The notes: generated by a model from the sequence alone, not told the origin. DNA of 64,000 nucleotides from Eledone cirrhosa (GCA_964016885.1 OZ024743.1:161473441-161537440), one strand, 5' to 3'; counted from the first letter of the stretch, positions 1 through 11,900 are shown. Made by a program: numbers and translations.

Positions 1-701
1 CACGCAATGTAACATGGTTCAATCCTCCCCACAACGCAGAGGTGACAACTCCCATCGGGAAAATATTCTTTAGGCTCATTGAGAAACACTTCCCTCTACA
101 ACACCGCTACCACAACATAATTAACAAAAATACCATCAAACTCTCTTACAGCACTACACCAAACTTCGCACAAAACATCGCCTCCTCCAACAACAAAAAA
201 CTCAACCCTGATGGAAGAAATAACCTAAATAGCAGTGGAGAGCCGACCAGGAGGTGCAACTGTCCTGATAGATCCATTTGCCCCCTCGACAACAGATGCA
301 GAGACCGTAATGTGATCTACCAGTGCAACGTGAGGACGGACACCTCCAACAAAGCTTATATAGGATTAACCGTATGTGACTTCAAGACCCGGCTATACCA
401 ACACAGACATACCTTCCGAAACCCGGCCCGGCGTCACGCCACTACACTTTCGGGCCATATATGGGACCTCAAGGACAACAACATCAACTATGATCTCACT
501 TGGAAATTACTGTCCAGAGCCAACTCTTGCACGGGAGGACACCGTCCGTGCAATTTATGCTCGGAGGAAACTATACAAATGTTGTTTTCGACGAACCAAC
601 TCCTAAATAAGAAAGATGAACTGGTTACTGCATGTAAACACCGATTACGTAGGACTTACCTCGCCCTCAAACCCCATAATGACCCGGGGGGGGGGGGGTA
701 G
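1..701 (+). CDS. Penelope-like element protein, C-terminal part with GIY-YIG endonuclease (partial)
   Basis: This is the end of a Penelope-like retroelement polyprotein. The frame is open from the left edge, so the start lies outside the window; the first Met-type codon inside (GTG at 42) is not a credible start. Upstream residues read RNVTWFNPP then IGKIFFRLIEKHFP, the usual link between reverse transcriptase thumb and endonuclease. A cysteine cluster follows (CNCPDRSICPLDNRC), then the GIY-YIG nuclease: VIYQCNV, AYIGLT (the second 'YIG' strand), the DFKTRLYQH helix carrying the catalytic-type Arg, and IWDLK with RPCNLCSEE. In this family the nuclease nicks the target so the reverse transcriptase can prime. 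The frame ends TAG after a poly-G run that may itself be a frameshift. Family is secure; activity cannot be judged from this piece. Confidence 0.9.
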   Translation, partial: RNVTWFNPPHNAEVTTPIGKIFFRLIEKHFPLQHRYHNIINKNTIKLSYSTTPNFAQNIASSNNKKLNPDGRNNLNSSGEPTRRCNCPDRSICPLDNRCRDRNVIYQCNVRTDTSNKAYIGLTVCDFKTRLYQHRHTFRNPARRHATTLSGHIWDLKDNNINYDLTWKLLSRANSCTGGHRPCNLCSEETIQMLFSTNQLLNKKDELVTACKHRLRRTYLALKPHNDPGGGG

Positions 702-2082
702 ACTAGGGCTATAACACTCCACTTGCCTATTTTGTAAGGGGTAACCCCTGCTTGCCAATGGAGACGTAAGACCTTCTTTTACTTTCTTTTATCGCTTCCT
801 TTATATTTCCTCCTTACCCCCATCCCTCCCTAGCCCTTCTACCCCAGTTCCCTTTCTTTGTCGTCGTCTTTTTCTCGCCCACCCGAGGTAGCCCCTAGGT
901 CCCTCGTCGCTTCAGCACCCCCCCCCCCCCTCCCCTATTCTATGATAGATTTGACTGACTCCGCTTTTTATAGCAGAGGTGTTAGACTTCGGATACTTGC
1001 CCCCTTCTCCGACCGCTGTCCCTTTTCTCCGTGCCTTCTATATTTCTTAGTGGCATTTTTGCTTTAATTTTTCGTTTAACCAGTATTTCTTTCCTCTTTT
1101 TCCATTTTTTTTTTTGGGGGGGGGGGAGTTCTGTATTAATTTTCCATTCCTTACTTTTACCTCGCACGATCTTTCATGTAGCCTGTATAAGACTTTTTGT
1201 TTCGTGGCGGTACCCTTAGAGTTAGCACGAGTAGTTTTTTGCGGGACCCTGAATTATATTCTCGTACTAGTTTACCTTCTTGCTCTGGGTGGTTGCTGGC
1301 CCCGTGATCGGGTTAGAAACCTTTATTATTTCGTGGTAGTCTCTTTAGTATTTCGCCCCCCCCCCCCCTTTGTTGACCCGTCACCGTACGATACACCCAC
1401 TTATACCTCGTATAAGGGTCCCTTTATTTCCGTCCCACCTAGTTTATTTTTATTTATTTTTTATTCTTCATTATATATATATATATATATATTTTTTTTT
1501 TTTTTAAATTTATTTATCTATTCTTTTATTCACTTATTTTTTTATTTATTTATTTATGTATTTCTTTAGCCTAGCAATAGCGAGAGACTTAAGTCTTAGT
1601 AACCAGACCTTGCTTATTTTTTCTTTTCTCTCTCCCAGTACTTTTCATAGTTTTACCCTTCATTGTTCTTACTTACCGTTTCGACTTCCTCCCCCTCCCC
1701 CTCCCCAGTATCCTCTTTGACCTCACATCCAGCTGTAGCCGGCACTACCAACGCTTGAATGGGTCTACTCCACCCCCTCTCCCTTTTTCTCCTACCGGCA
1801 GGTTCAGCTACCCCTTCCCCCACCATTTTGCCATCACAGATTTACTACTAACTTGTGATGTGACCAATCCTGGTGTTTATCTCTTTGACCATATATGGAA
1901 TTACCCCTTGACAAGCTCGGCTATTTAAATACCAGAATAAATTTTCATTCAGTCCAGAATTAGCCATCGAAACGGCTTGAGCTCAGCCGTCGGGGTCTTA
2001 TTTGTTCCTATTACCCACTCTACTACCCTAAGTATTGAGTACTTTGGTGCGTTATGGTCCACTTGGTTCCTTACCACATTTC
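702..2082 (+). mobile_element. 3' untranslated region of the Penelope-like element
   Basis: A pyrimidine-rich non-coding stretch follows the GIY-YIG stop, with several homopolymer runs (C at about 920 and 1352, T then G at about 1107-1126) and a poly-T/(TA)n patch at 1475-1505. It ends in a block (about 1880-2082) that recurs inverted at 34098-34235 and, for its central part, at 31890-32005. I take this block as the element's 3' terminal repeat. The open frames here are low-complexity artefacts. Confidence 0.6.
1966..1993 (+). ncRNA. GAAAC-hairpin-GTC motif, partial hammerhead-like core (copy 1)
   Basis: The sequence reads CGAAACGGCTTGAGCTCAGC then CGTC. GAA is followed by a short hairpin closed by an A-U pair and a GUC triplet, which is what a hammerhead ribozyme has around stem III and its cleavage site. 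The CUGAUGA box expected upstream is not visible, so this is at most half of a core. PLEs are known to carry hammerhead motifs; linking this to a ribozyme is inference. Confidence 0.3.
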
Positions 2083-3222
<1,140 letters not shown>

Positions 3223-3515
3223 CTAAAGAATCCCTTGACAGAATGTCTATTTGCTTAATTGGAAGATATAACCAATAAATTTCCTTCATTAAGCTTCTTA
3301 CCATCTTCAGAATGGTAACTTTATTTCAATTTAAATCTTACAGTAGGATATTGTGATAAAGATAAAATAGTTTGTGTTAGAAAAGGAAGAAAACCCTTAT
3401 TTTAAATAAGACTGACATGTCAAATATTTTAATTATTTTCTGTGAGAAAATATATCCATGGTATAGCTTCTAAATTCAACAGGTTCTAATTTTATTGTTT
3501 TCTTATCCATTCCAG

Positions 3516-3747
3516 TGAAATTGCCCCAGAAGATATGTCTAAGAGATTATCTCTAGAAGTCTGGGATTGGGACCGCACCACACGCAATGATTTTATGGGC
3601 TCACTGTCCTTTGGTATTTCTGAACTCATCAAAAACCCAGTAGATGGTTGGTTTAAGTTACTGAATCAAGAAGAAGGAGAGTATTATGGGATCCCGGTAC
3701 CTGATGAACTGTCACCAAGTATTCAAGAAATGAAGAGCAAATTTGAA
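3516..3747 (+). CDS. PRKC: Conventional protein kinase C, exon: second half of the C2 domain
   Basis: This exon encodes the C-terminal half of the Ca2+-binding C2 domain, which carries the kinase to the membrane on a calcium signal. It opens after a pyrimidine-rich acceptor (ttatccattccag|t) in the middle of a codon, and ends GAA|gtaatt in phase 0. The product runs from [20 protein letters not shown] to [19 protein letters not shown] contains the aspartates that ligate Ca2+ in classical PKCs, and [11 protein letters not shown] is the usual exit from C2. Order and wording match alpha/beta-type PKCs rather than novel or atypical ones. Earlier exons (C1A, C1B, start of C2) are outside the window. 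A LINE remnant starts only about 30 bp after the donor. Confidence 0.95.
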
Positions 3748-3774
3748 GTAATTATCCTTGTCTTTTCAATTACT

Positions 3775-4195
3775 TTATTACTAACAGGATTGACATGCAC
3801 AGTCGTGTTAGAAGTGGTATCAAGATTGGTGAGTGAAGGATCAGTTGGCTTGAATTTGCAGGCAACATGGTATTACTTAACTTGACTGAAGATGATCTCT
3901 GACATGAACTTGATAGGTTTGTTACTGAATGCTGCACGGCAGGAATGAAAATCAGTGCTGTAAAAACTGAGGCACTGGTCCTCTTAAGGAAGTTTGTGCC
4001 GTGTTATCTACATGTGAATGGAATTCCACTGAAGTAGGTGGAAAAGTTCAAATAACTCGGGGCCGTATTCATGAGTGATGGAAGGCAGGAGGCTGAATTA
4101 AGTGCAAGAATTGCAGAAGCTGGTGCAATAATGTGCCAGCTTCAGCACTTAAAGTTGAATATTTTAAAATCTAATGCAGTTCTTAGTATACTCTT
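3775..4195 (+). pseudogene. LINE reverse transcriptase C-terminal remnant (family B)
   Basis: Pieced across frames it reads AGMKISAVKTEALVLLRKF, then LHVNGIPLK, VEKFK and LGAVFMSDGRQEAELSARIA. This is the region just behind the YADD box of an RTE/Rex-type non-LTR element. There are internal stops (for example TAG in place of the codon after LHVNGIPLK). The same stretch recurs at 41868-42735, starting with the same 'GGATTGACATGCACAG' block. Confidence 0.75.
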
Positions 4196-4254
4196 CTAAT
4201 CAATCAAGCTTGATATCTGATTTCCTCTCCTATTTACTATTATTTTAATTAAAT

Positions 4255-4535
4255 TAAAATAAAGTGTTTGTGTTGGTGACATGACAAAAAGTGCCCAGCC
4301 TACATTGTAATGTGGTTGTGTAGGCGTCAAGACAAAAAGCACCCAGTACACACTATAAATGTGGTTGGTGTTAAGAAGGGCATCCAGCTATAGAAACCAA
4401 GCCAGAACCAGTTTTGTATGAGCAAGACACGATCACCTAATCTGACTTGCCTAACAACAGCACAACTCGTCTGACCTATGCTAGCATGGAAAAATAGATG
4501 TTAAACCGTGATGATTTTGATAATGATGAAATTGT
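4255..4535 (+). repeat. LINE/SINE tail with GATG end (+)
   Basis: This is the 3' tail shared by the window's RTE-like LINEs and some SINEs: GTGGTTGGTGTTAAGAAGGG, CATCCAGCTATAGAAA, then GCTAGCATGGAAAAATAGATGTTAAAC and GATGAT-type repeats. Two 'aaaaagcacccagt' modules precede it. Confidence 0.85.
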
Positions 4536-4606
4536 AGGTATTTTAACAAAAAACATGAATATCAGATCCTTAATTTTTCTCTCTTCCTTATGAGATAACA
4601 TTCTTG

Positions 4607-4862
4607 TATCATCATCATCATCTTAACCCTTTTGTGAAGGTATTTCTAATGAAATACTCTGTCTCATCATCAGTGTTTAACATCCATTTTTCGATGCTAG
4701 CATGGATCAGACAAGTTGTCCCATAGTGAGCCCAACCACATCAGATAACCATCTCTTGCTCATACTAGAATATTCTGGCTTGGTTTCAACAGATGGATGC
4801 CCTTCCTAATGCCAACCACATTTACAGACTGGCTTTCTTGCTTTTTATCATGACACATGTCT
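4607..4862 (-). repeat. LINE/SINE tail with GATG end (-), inverted to the previous one
   Basis: On the minus strand it carries the same tail: GGCATCCATCTGTTGAAACC, GCTAGCATCG and (GATGAT)n. It faces the + copy 70 bp away, so transcripts of intron 1 contain a ~250-nt inverted pair. Confidence 0.8.
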
Positions 4863-5144
4863 ATAGATCAATTTTTTTAATAAAAAAATTGACGGATTTA
4901 GTAAAATAACTGGCTTCTTCATTATTATACAGATGTGGAGAACATAACAAAAGATACTCGAATATAATTATGATGGAGTCTTTAATCTAAATATGGACAA
5001 TTTTAAATGAGAGATTTTTTATCATAAGATTAGAAGCAGTCTTGGACAGGCTGGTTTCAAATGGTTGATATCTTCATTTTTCCCTGTCTAATGCTACTTA
5101 TTAGTGTCTTTTGTATTATGAACATATTTATATATAAAGATTTA

Positions 5145-5490
5145 AGCCAGCAGGGCTAGACTGAGGGGATGACGAAAGGCCAGATGGCATAACAATCTTC
5201 CCATTCCGTAAGAGTAGGCCCCTCATCTGGGATTCTCCGGGCTCTGCTATCTGCCAGTCTGAAGAGAGCAAACTGTCCAATTATCGGCCGCTCTCTGATA
5301 AGGCTTGGAGACTTCCAGCATTCTTTGGCCCCTGGACCACATTCCTATTCAACTGCTATGGAAGCAGTGTTGGATGTATGCAGGTGTGAGCCACGCAAGG
5401 TAGAGGGGCTGTTCCAGCTTATCTCCCTCATCACCCTCCAGGGCAATGTATTCTCCACCCTGTCGGCCTGGACTAAGAGGTGAAGGGTAA
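5145..5490. other. Unassigned GC-richer block in intron 1
   Basis: About 350 bp are clearly less AT-rich than the surroundings and lack the usual SINE, LINE or microsatellite marks. There is no open frame of note and no splice-like borders with phase support. It could be a rare repeat or an unspliced non-coding exon. Confidence 0.4.
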
Positions 5491-6142
5491 GTTAGTCGGA
5501 AGTAAAGGATACTTGTTCAGACATCACACATATACACACTTACACAAAATAGATGAAAACAAGGACATTATATATGTGTAAGTGTGTGTGTCATTTCTAA
5601 AGTTTAGATTTAGCAGAAAGAAAAAAAAAAACAATGAAGAGACACAATATGGTCAAACTCCTACCCCATCTAATACTATGCTCCAAACACCATGCACATA
5701 CTTTCAGTGTATAACACATAAAATCTCTGGGATATCATGGTATCCTACATGATAAATCACTTCATGTTTGCAGTGTGACCACCAAATAAGCAAAAGCACT
5801 ATATACCTGGAGTATTGGATCTGTGAATTACACCTAATCATTTGATTAACAACCTATGAACCATAAGTCTATTGGATCAGTACTTTCCTGGGGTTATACA
5901 AGAATGATATGATTTACTGATATTGATGTATGTGTATATTGTGTATCTATATAATTTTCTAACATGAGTTTAAATGTAAGGCTCTTCCTTGCTGAAAAAT
6001 GTAAACTAACTCTGAAGGAACATATCATTGATGTCCTAAATCTGTTGCTAAAGCCCCAAACTGTTCATTAAATTATTGATTTCATATTTTTCACTAAATA
6101 TTTTATCTTCCATGCTAACCAGTTTAATTTCTAATTGTTCAG

Positions 6143-6268
6143 AAACAACAAATTGCTGAGCGCAATCTTCCATCATCTTTGAATGATCAAAATATGAGCA
6201 AGCAAGACCTTGTCCGTGCTAGTGATTTCAATTTCATGACAGTGCTTGGGAAAGGCAGTTTTGGAAAG
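6143..6268 (+). CDS. PRKC: Conventional protein kinase C, exon: hinge (V3) and glycine loop
   Basis: Forty-two codons in phase 0 join the C2 domain to the kinase. The first 26 or so residues (KQQIAERNLPSSLNDQNMSK...) are the protease-sensitive V3 hinge, here compact and polar. The exon then gives DFNFMTVLGKGSFGK, the start of the catalytic domain with the Gly-rich ATP loop GKGSFG. The acceptor is tctaattgttcag and the donor AAG|gtaagc. The next exon supplies the Val that completes GxGxxGKV, so the loop is split between exons, and the phases match exactly. Confidence 0.95.
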
Positions 6269-6699
6269 GTAAGCAAATGCTAAATGTTTCATATTTCATT
6301 CCTGTCAAATTTGAATTTTCTTTTCTTAATTATCAATATGGGGAATTGGCAGTGAATATAGCATGAGGTTAGGTCTAACAGTATTTCTTCTGCTTTGAGT
6401 TCAAATCCCATTAAAGGCAACTTTGCCTTTCATCATTTTGGTTTTTATAAAAAGAAACAGTTCAGTGCACAGAATTGCTGGCAGGTTTGTCAAAGTATTA
6501 GAGGAGATGATTTTCAATATCTGTTCCTGCTCTATATATTCTGACTTCAAACTCCACCTTATGATACTGAGAAAATGATGACAGGTTTTAAAAACATTCC
6601 CATAAGTAGCTGGCAAAATTTCCACAGGTTTGAGCTATAACAACAATAGCAATAGTCTTCATGCCACCAAGTTTTCAAGAGCTTAAAATATTGTTTCAG

Positions 6700-7150
6700 A
6701 ACTACAAAAGGACAACTGTATGACACCTGTGTGCAAAGAGCAATACTGCATGGTAGTGAAACATGGCCAGTGACTGCAGAAGACATGCATAGACTGGATA
6801 GAAATCAAGCAGCCATGCTTTGTTGGCTGTACAATGTAAACATGAGAGAAAGGCAGAGCTTGGATGAACTGAGGGAGATGCTGTGTTTAAGAGGAATCTG
6901 AGGTGGTGTGCAGGAGAGAAGACTGCATTGGTATGGACATGTGATATGCATGGATGATGATCGTTAGGTGAAGAAGTGCCAGGAAATGCCAGTGGAAGGA
7001 AGCCATGGTGGAGGTAGATCGAGAAACCTGAGCAGAGGTGGTGAGAGCTGACCTCAAATTGCTGAGATTCTCAAAGAAATGCGGTGAGTGGAGAGGTGCT
7101 GTCCTGAAAAGGACCCATCCAACCCACACAAGCATGGTAAAACAGATATA
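6700..7150 (+). pseudogene. LINE C-terminal domain remnant
   Basis: Compared with the cleaner copy at 22500-22980, this stretch spells a decayed version of the same C-terminal domain: QLYDTCVQRAILHGSETWPV, then EDMHRLDRNQAAMLCWLYNV, MRERQSLDELREM and YGHVICMDDD. It has stops and small indels. It keeps the LINE strand of the host gene but has no tail attached. Confidence 0.75.
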
Positions 7151-7849
7151 AAAACGATTATGATGAATTTTTAAAAGCTTTCATCAGGATGTTTATTTCA
7201 TAAGATAAATGTATTGTTATGCTACATTTCTTGTTTACCAAACAATTCAGAATATGAAAGCATATAATTATTATTTATAACAGCATTAATATGCTTAAAG
7301 CATATTTAGTCTCTCTGCAAAAAAAGTAATTATAATGGAGGTATAACTGTAAATATATATTGGAAAGTTACATCTTAACACCTCAGCCAATAGTTTCAGC
7401 AACTTGTTCGCTTTCTTGGTAGGTTGTAGGTGTTATATACCTAGCCAAAGAGAGCTTAGATCTCAACCAGTAATAAACTGTATTTTACATTCATATGTAG
7501 ATCTAAAAAATAGACAACATTTTTACCAAACAGTTCAGCATATTTAATGTGTATACCTTATTAATATGATTAAGTCATATTGATTAAGTACACATATTAG
7601 TAATTCATTCAATAAATTAGAAGAGAATTTTCTACCTGCTTCTACTTACCTTTACCATCCACACAATAAAAAGGCCAGACACTGCTTGCTTCAAGGCCAT
7701 CTCCAGGAACCAACACTTCTTCTCTCACAGTAGCATGCCCTTCCCATCTACCTCAGCAAGCAAAATATAGCCAGCCCTCACTCTCATTCTTAACCTCCAA
7801 CTCCTATCAATCTCTACCCAGCCTAGCCGAAGACACAAGAACCTTAGTG

Positions 7850-8145
7850 TTGTAATGAGGTAGTGCTGGTGCCATAACAATATGCAGCCCATTCTGTAAA
7901 GTTGTAATGTTGATGCCATGATAAAAAGCACTCAGTCCACCATATAAAATAATGAGTCACAATAAAATGCTCCCAGTACATGCTGTAAAGTGGTTCACAT
8001 TGGGAAAGACATCCAGTCATAGAAGCCAGGCCCAAAACGGAGTGTACAAGCAAGCTGTGATCACCTGACCAATCTAGCTTCAGTACATGATGACCAATCT
8101 ATCTCATGCAAGCATGGAAAACAGATGTTAAACATTGATGATATG
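7850..8145 (+). repeat. LINE/SINE tail copy, diverged
   Basis: Repeated modules 'AAAAGCACTCAGTCCA' and 'AAATGCTCCCAGTACATG' lead to GGGAAAGACATCCAGTCATA, GCAAGCATGGAAAACAGATG and a short GATGATATGGTGATG end. This is the common tail in an older, more diverged copy. Confidence 0.7.
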
Positions 8146-8990
8146 GTGATGATTGTTATTTAGTGTTGTTTATTATGTTGAAGTGTTTTATTTTGTCCAA
8201 ATAGCAAAGGAAGTGCCCATAATCCTACTAGGTTTCAGGAACTGGAATTGTGAGATTTTGCTCGTGATTAATTCTGTTAAAGTTTAATTTGAGTTGATGT
8301 AGTTTAGTAGAAAGTCATTCAGTACTTATGTTGATGGGGTGGAGGTACTTCCAGTGGGGTAGTGTGAGGGATTTATCCATGAACTGGTTATTAGTTACAG
8401 TAGTAGTTAACAAATGCATTGAAGCAGCAGTGGTGATGGTGTTGATAGTAGCAGTAATAATTGTTGTCCAAAGTACGTAACCCTTAATAAAGGGTCAAAG
8501 ATGCTCTTGACTAACCCATCTTTCATCATTGCTCCATTTCTTTCTAACAATGTTATCAATGTGAGAGTGCAAGCTTTGCAGACAAGGTAAATAGAAATAA
8601 TTAGATGTAATATTCATGTTGGCGTTCTGTTATCAGCTGATCCTTAACATGAAAAGATACAGAGGTGTAGGAAATAAGATTCAGTTTTTGTTCAATGCAA
8701 AGTTAACAACCTCATAGCCTTCATTTTTGTGTAAATATTTTTTTCTTAAGATCTTATCTAATTACATTCTTTCTGGCATTGGATGATCTACTTTATAAAT
8801 TATGAATTGATTTTAGGTTAGAATCATTTAGCTTTTGAAAGAAAAAAAAAATAAAGAAGTTAAATCCATTGTACTAATGGAATTTCTGATAATAAATGAA
8901 CTAGACTGTCACAAAATTAGAGATAACCTTGCATTGTTAGATTATTTTGGCATCATTTTTTATTCTCAAGATCTTTATTATAACATAAAC

Positions 8991-9074
8991 TTAAATTATA
9001 ATTCAGTAGAGTTAAATTATAATACAGCAGAACTAAATTGTGATTTGGCTGAATTAAATTGTAACATAGCATTT
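8991..9074 (+). repeat. 21-bp minisatellite, four units
   Basis: Four 21-bp units start at 8991, 9012, 9033 and 9054 with the consensus TTAAATTATAATTCAGCAGAA. Because 21 is a multiple of 3 they give a 7-residue repeat (LNYNxxE) inside a 94-codon open frame at 8835-9119. I do not think that frame is a gene, as nothing else supports it. Confidence 0.8.
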
Positions 9075-9282
9075 ATCTCCATTTCTATCTCCTCCACTCA
9101 TCTTTATGTATTGATATAATTATATTTCTGTGAGAAATTTAATGCAATGATAAAACCAGTGCATCACTTGCAAATGTCAATAGGAAAGATGGGTTCAATG
9201 AGATCATTAAACATCCCTTCTAACAAATTTACTTCGTACTAGTAGGAACCGTGGAAATTCCAAAAGAATTAAGTGGAGCTAT

Positions 9283-9500
9283 TTAACCCTTTAATGTTCA
9301 AACCGGCCAGAATTCTCTATCTCTTTCTGTTGAAACTGGCTGTAACCGGTCGCTCAAACTGATGTTAAGGTATTGTTCTCAAAATAAATACTTTTAAAAT
9401 CTCATAGATTCGATATTATGTGAGATAACTATGCGAGATAAAGCCTTTACTATGAAAATATAATAGTATATATAGAGTAATGTAAATGCTAAAGGGTTAA
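9283..9500. mobile_element. piggyBac-type MITE with TTAA target site
   Basis: The 218-bp element begins TTAACCCTTTAATGTTCA and ends TGTAAATGCTAAAGGGTTAA. The ends are inverted copies (TTAACCCTTTA/G...) and each carries the TTAA expected of piggyBac insertions. There is no coding capacity. The interior has ACCGGCCAG and CTGGCTGTAACCGG, a subterminal inverted pair. Confidence 0.7.
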
Positions 9501-9699
9501 GAAAAAAAGGATGATTTGCTTTTCTATTGCATATAAATCTTATTGTTGCTTATGCAATAAATGATACACAAATATACAATAACAATCTATACAATACTTA
9601 ATACACATATCATTTGTTAGTATTTAATTCTATAGAAACCACAAGATTAATATATAATAGCATATTCTTCATTACGCAATATTTTATCATAATTACTTT

Positions 9700-9845
9700 A
9701 CATTATACAGTTACGTCCCTTTACGGACTGAGTTCAAATCCCGCCGAGGTTAACTTTGCCTTTCATCCTTACGGGGTCGATAAAATAAAGTACCAGTAAT
9801 ACACTGGGATAATTTCTGGCCTTGTGCCAAAAGTAGAAACAATTA
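9700..9845 (+). repeat. tRNA-derived SINE, 5'-truncated
   Basis: It carries the B-box-like GAGTTCAAATCCC, then GCCGAGGTTAACTTTGCC, TTTCATCCTTACGGGGTCGA, TAAAATAAAGTACCAG and the end GGCCTTGTGCCAAAAGTAG. The same family occurs at 15955, 16480, 17060, 32699, 48500, 49548, 50711 and 60625. Confidence 0.9.
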
Positions 9846-9984
9846 TATACAAATACAAAACGACATAGAGAATATACAAACTTTTTATTAACTTGATTGG
9901 CTTCAATTTTATTGCAACTTGCAATTGACTCAGAATTATTTTAATAGCTGTTTGCATACAATGTTTTTGTCACAGTTTATTATC

Positions 9985-11900
9985 TCATCTCCCTTGCTTA
10001 TCAGTGTTCAATACTTCAATTTTTACATCTGACTGTCTGCGAAGTCTTGAAAAAGTGACATACAATTGCCCATGGCTAAATACTGGCTCAGGAAGCAACA
10101 GACCCACTTTATCATATGTTTGATACTGGCTCTTGTTGATTGTCATAACATATGATTGTCTTAATGGAAACTGGGTTATTTCCAAAATAAAATGGATGTT
10201 GGGATCACTGCCTATCAAAGGAACATTCATATGAGAAGCTTTGATAAAATGTTGATGCAGTCTCACTACTTCTAATCTTGTGCCATTGCATAATCCGTTC
10301 TGGATTGAAATATTCCATAAAAGCATCATTATTCCATAAAAGCATCCTGCTTTTAACTAGTGTTTGAAGGCGGCATCACAAAAGGTGGAAGCAAGTTCAG
10401 AAATTCAGTAGAATATCTGTCCACCTCTGTATTGATTAATAGGCAATCAGCATTCTTGGAAGATAAAATCAGATGCTATGCCAGTCCAAGCACTGCAACA
10501 TACCTGATAGTTATTGATCTGGAGGTGAAAAGTCTGTGTATTGAACAGATATGTTTTGCCACACCCTCCAGGTGCTACTGCATAAAAGCAAGTATGTGCA
10601 GGCCTTTCACCTTTTCTTCTCTGTTGAACAGCATCTATTACAGCATCAGCAATCATTTGTTGCTCTTCAATAAAAGAATCAATATCAAGGAGGTTGATGT
10701 CAACTTGAGGATCAGGTTGAAGCATCTCAATGGGCTAAGGTAGGCCCAGTCTTGTGCAGTTGGTACCATTTTTAATCAATATTGCATTAATGTAACCAAG
10801 TGCCATATTTGCAGCTTGCTGACCATCCATTCCTTGATGCAAATAGTCCTCAATCATTGACACCTTTTGAGAGTTTCATAATTGCAATGCATTGGCTGGC
10901 TCAGAATAAATGCACAGAACAGCGAACATCATACAAAGTTGTGTTGCCATGTGGTGGGAAGCTGCTTTCTACAGAGCTTGGCTGAAATAGTCATCATTTT
11001 CACTAAGACCAAGTCACAAGCAGGCCTCTTTGAAGGCTGGAAATGTTTCTCCCTCCACTGTTCGTAGTTCTTCAAAACACTTAGCACCTGGCACGGGAAG
11101 TAGCAATACTCTTAAATAAAATTTTTCAACAACTCTAGGGCTGACTGTTCATTCTACTAATGATATTATTGTTCCTTCTTCTTTGCATCCATTTTCTGTT
11201 GGTTTCATTGAACACATAGTGGTATGTAATTTCTGGTTATAGGTATTTGCTTGCATTTTTGTCTTCTTCATTTAGCTTGAGCCAGGCAGTAAGGGTCATG
11301 TCTCAGTGTCTCTGCATTTCTACTGTGACCTGAGCATTGCCTCTTTGAAAGTAAACTCTGTTCTCCAGGTATATGGCTATCCTGTAGACTGTATGTGATG
11401 TGCCATGATGCTTAAATTCAGAGAAACACCATACTGGTTCTGACAGAGATACATACCTGCAACCAAGATAGTTCCTTATTTCATCGTGGTTGTGTTGGTT
11501 CTGAGCAGCATTAGGTAATGCATTATTCGTTACTTCTATAGATGGACAATCATGCCCCTTGTAAACATATTTAAAGATGGACTTGATGCTTTTTACAGAA
11601 GAGCAAACTTAAACATTAATATGTGCACGATATTTCTTAAGCAAAAAAGGCATTAAATGGCACAATATTCCTGTCAACTATTGAATGTTATCCAATTTGC
11701 ACTGCAGTTCCTGTCTTGCACCTCCTGTACTCTGGATATCCATTTAGGTTCAATAATATTTCCTCTCTGTAGGTTTTTGGATAGTTCTTTTGGTAAAATC
11801 CATTTTGCATATATGGGGGAAATGGGTTTCCAGAACCACATGGCCCATGGATCATAAACTTTTTAACCTACTCATGTAGTACCGGATGATCTTCCAATGC
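9985..11900 (-). pseudogene. Helitron linker and PIF1-like helicase, internally deleted
   Basis: The linker (10735-11900) is readable in pieces such as IPALEDHPVLHE and MIHGPCGSGNPF..C, full of stops. The helicase starts with IEEQQMIADAVIDAVQQRR and Walker A GGCGKT at 10552-10569. After AWTGIASDF the sequence jumps to STEFLNLLPP, so motifs II to V of the helicase are missing. The C-terminal end (LCNGTRLEVVRLHQHFI, then QFPLRQSYVMTINKSQYQT, then LYVTFSRLRRQSDVK) is intact in frame at 9985-10329. The copy cannot make a working helicase. Confidence 0.85.

Larger units (their letters stand above)
3748..6142 (+). other. PKC intron 1
   Basis: A 2.4-kb GT-AG intron between phase-0 borders. It holds a LINE 3' fragment (3775-4195), two LINE/SINE tails in opposite orientation (4255-4535 and 4607-4862), an unassigned GC-richer block (5145-5490) and, from 5500 to 6140, AT-rich sequence in which I recognise nothing. 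Confidence 0.85.

Noticed and set aside
1114..1569. 151-codon open frame on the + strand
   Set aside because: Built from poly-G, poly-T and TA runs in a PLE 3' UTR; no domain, and the residue use (Phe/Tyr/Ile strings) mirrors the simple repeats.
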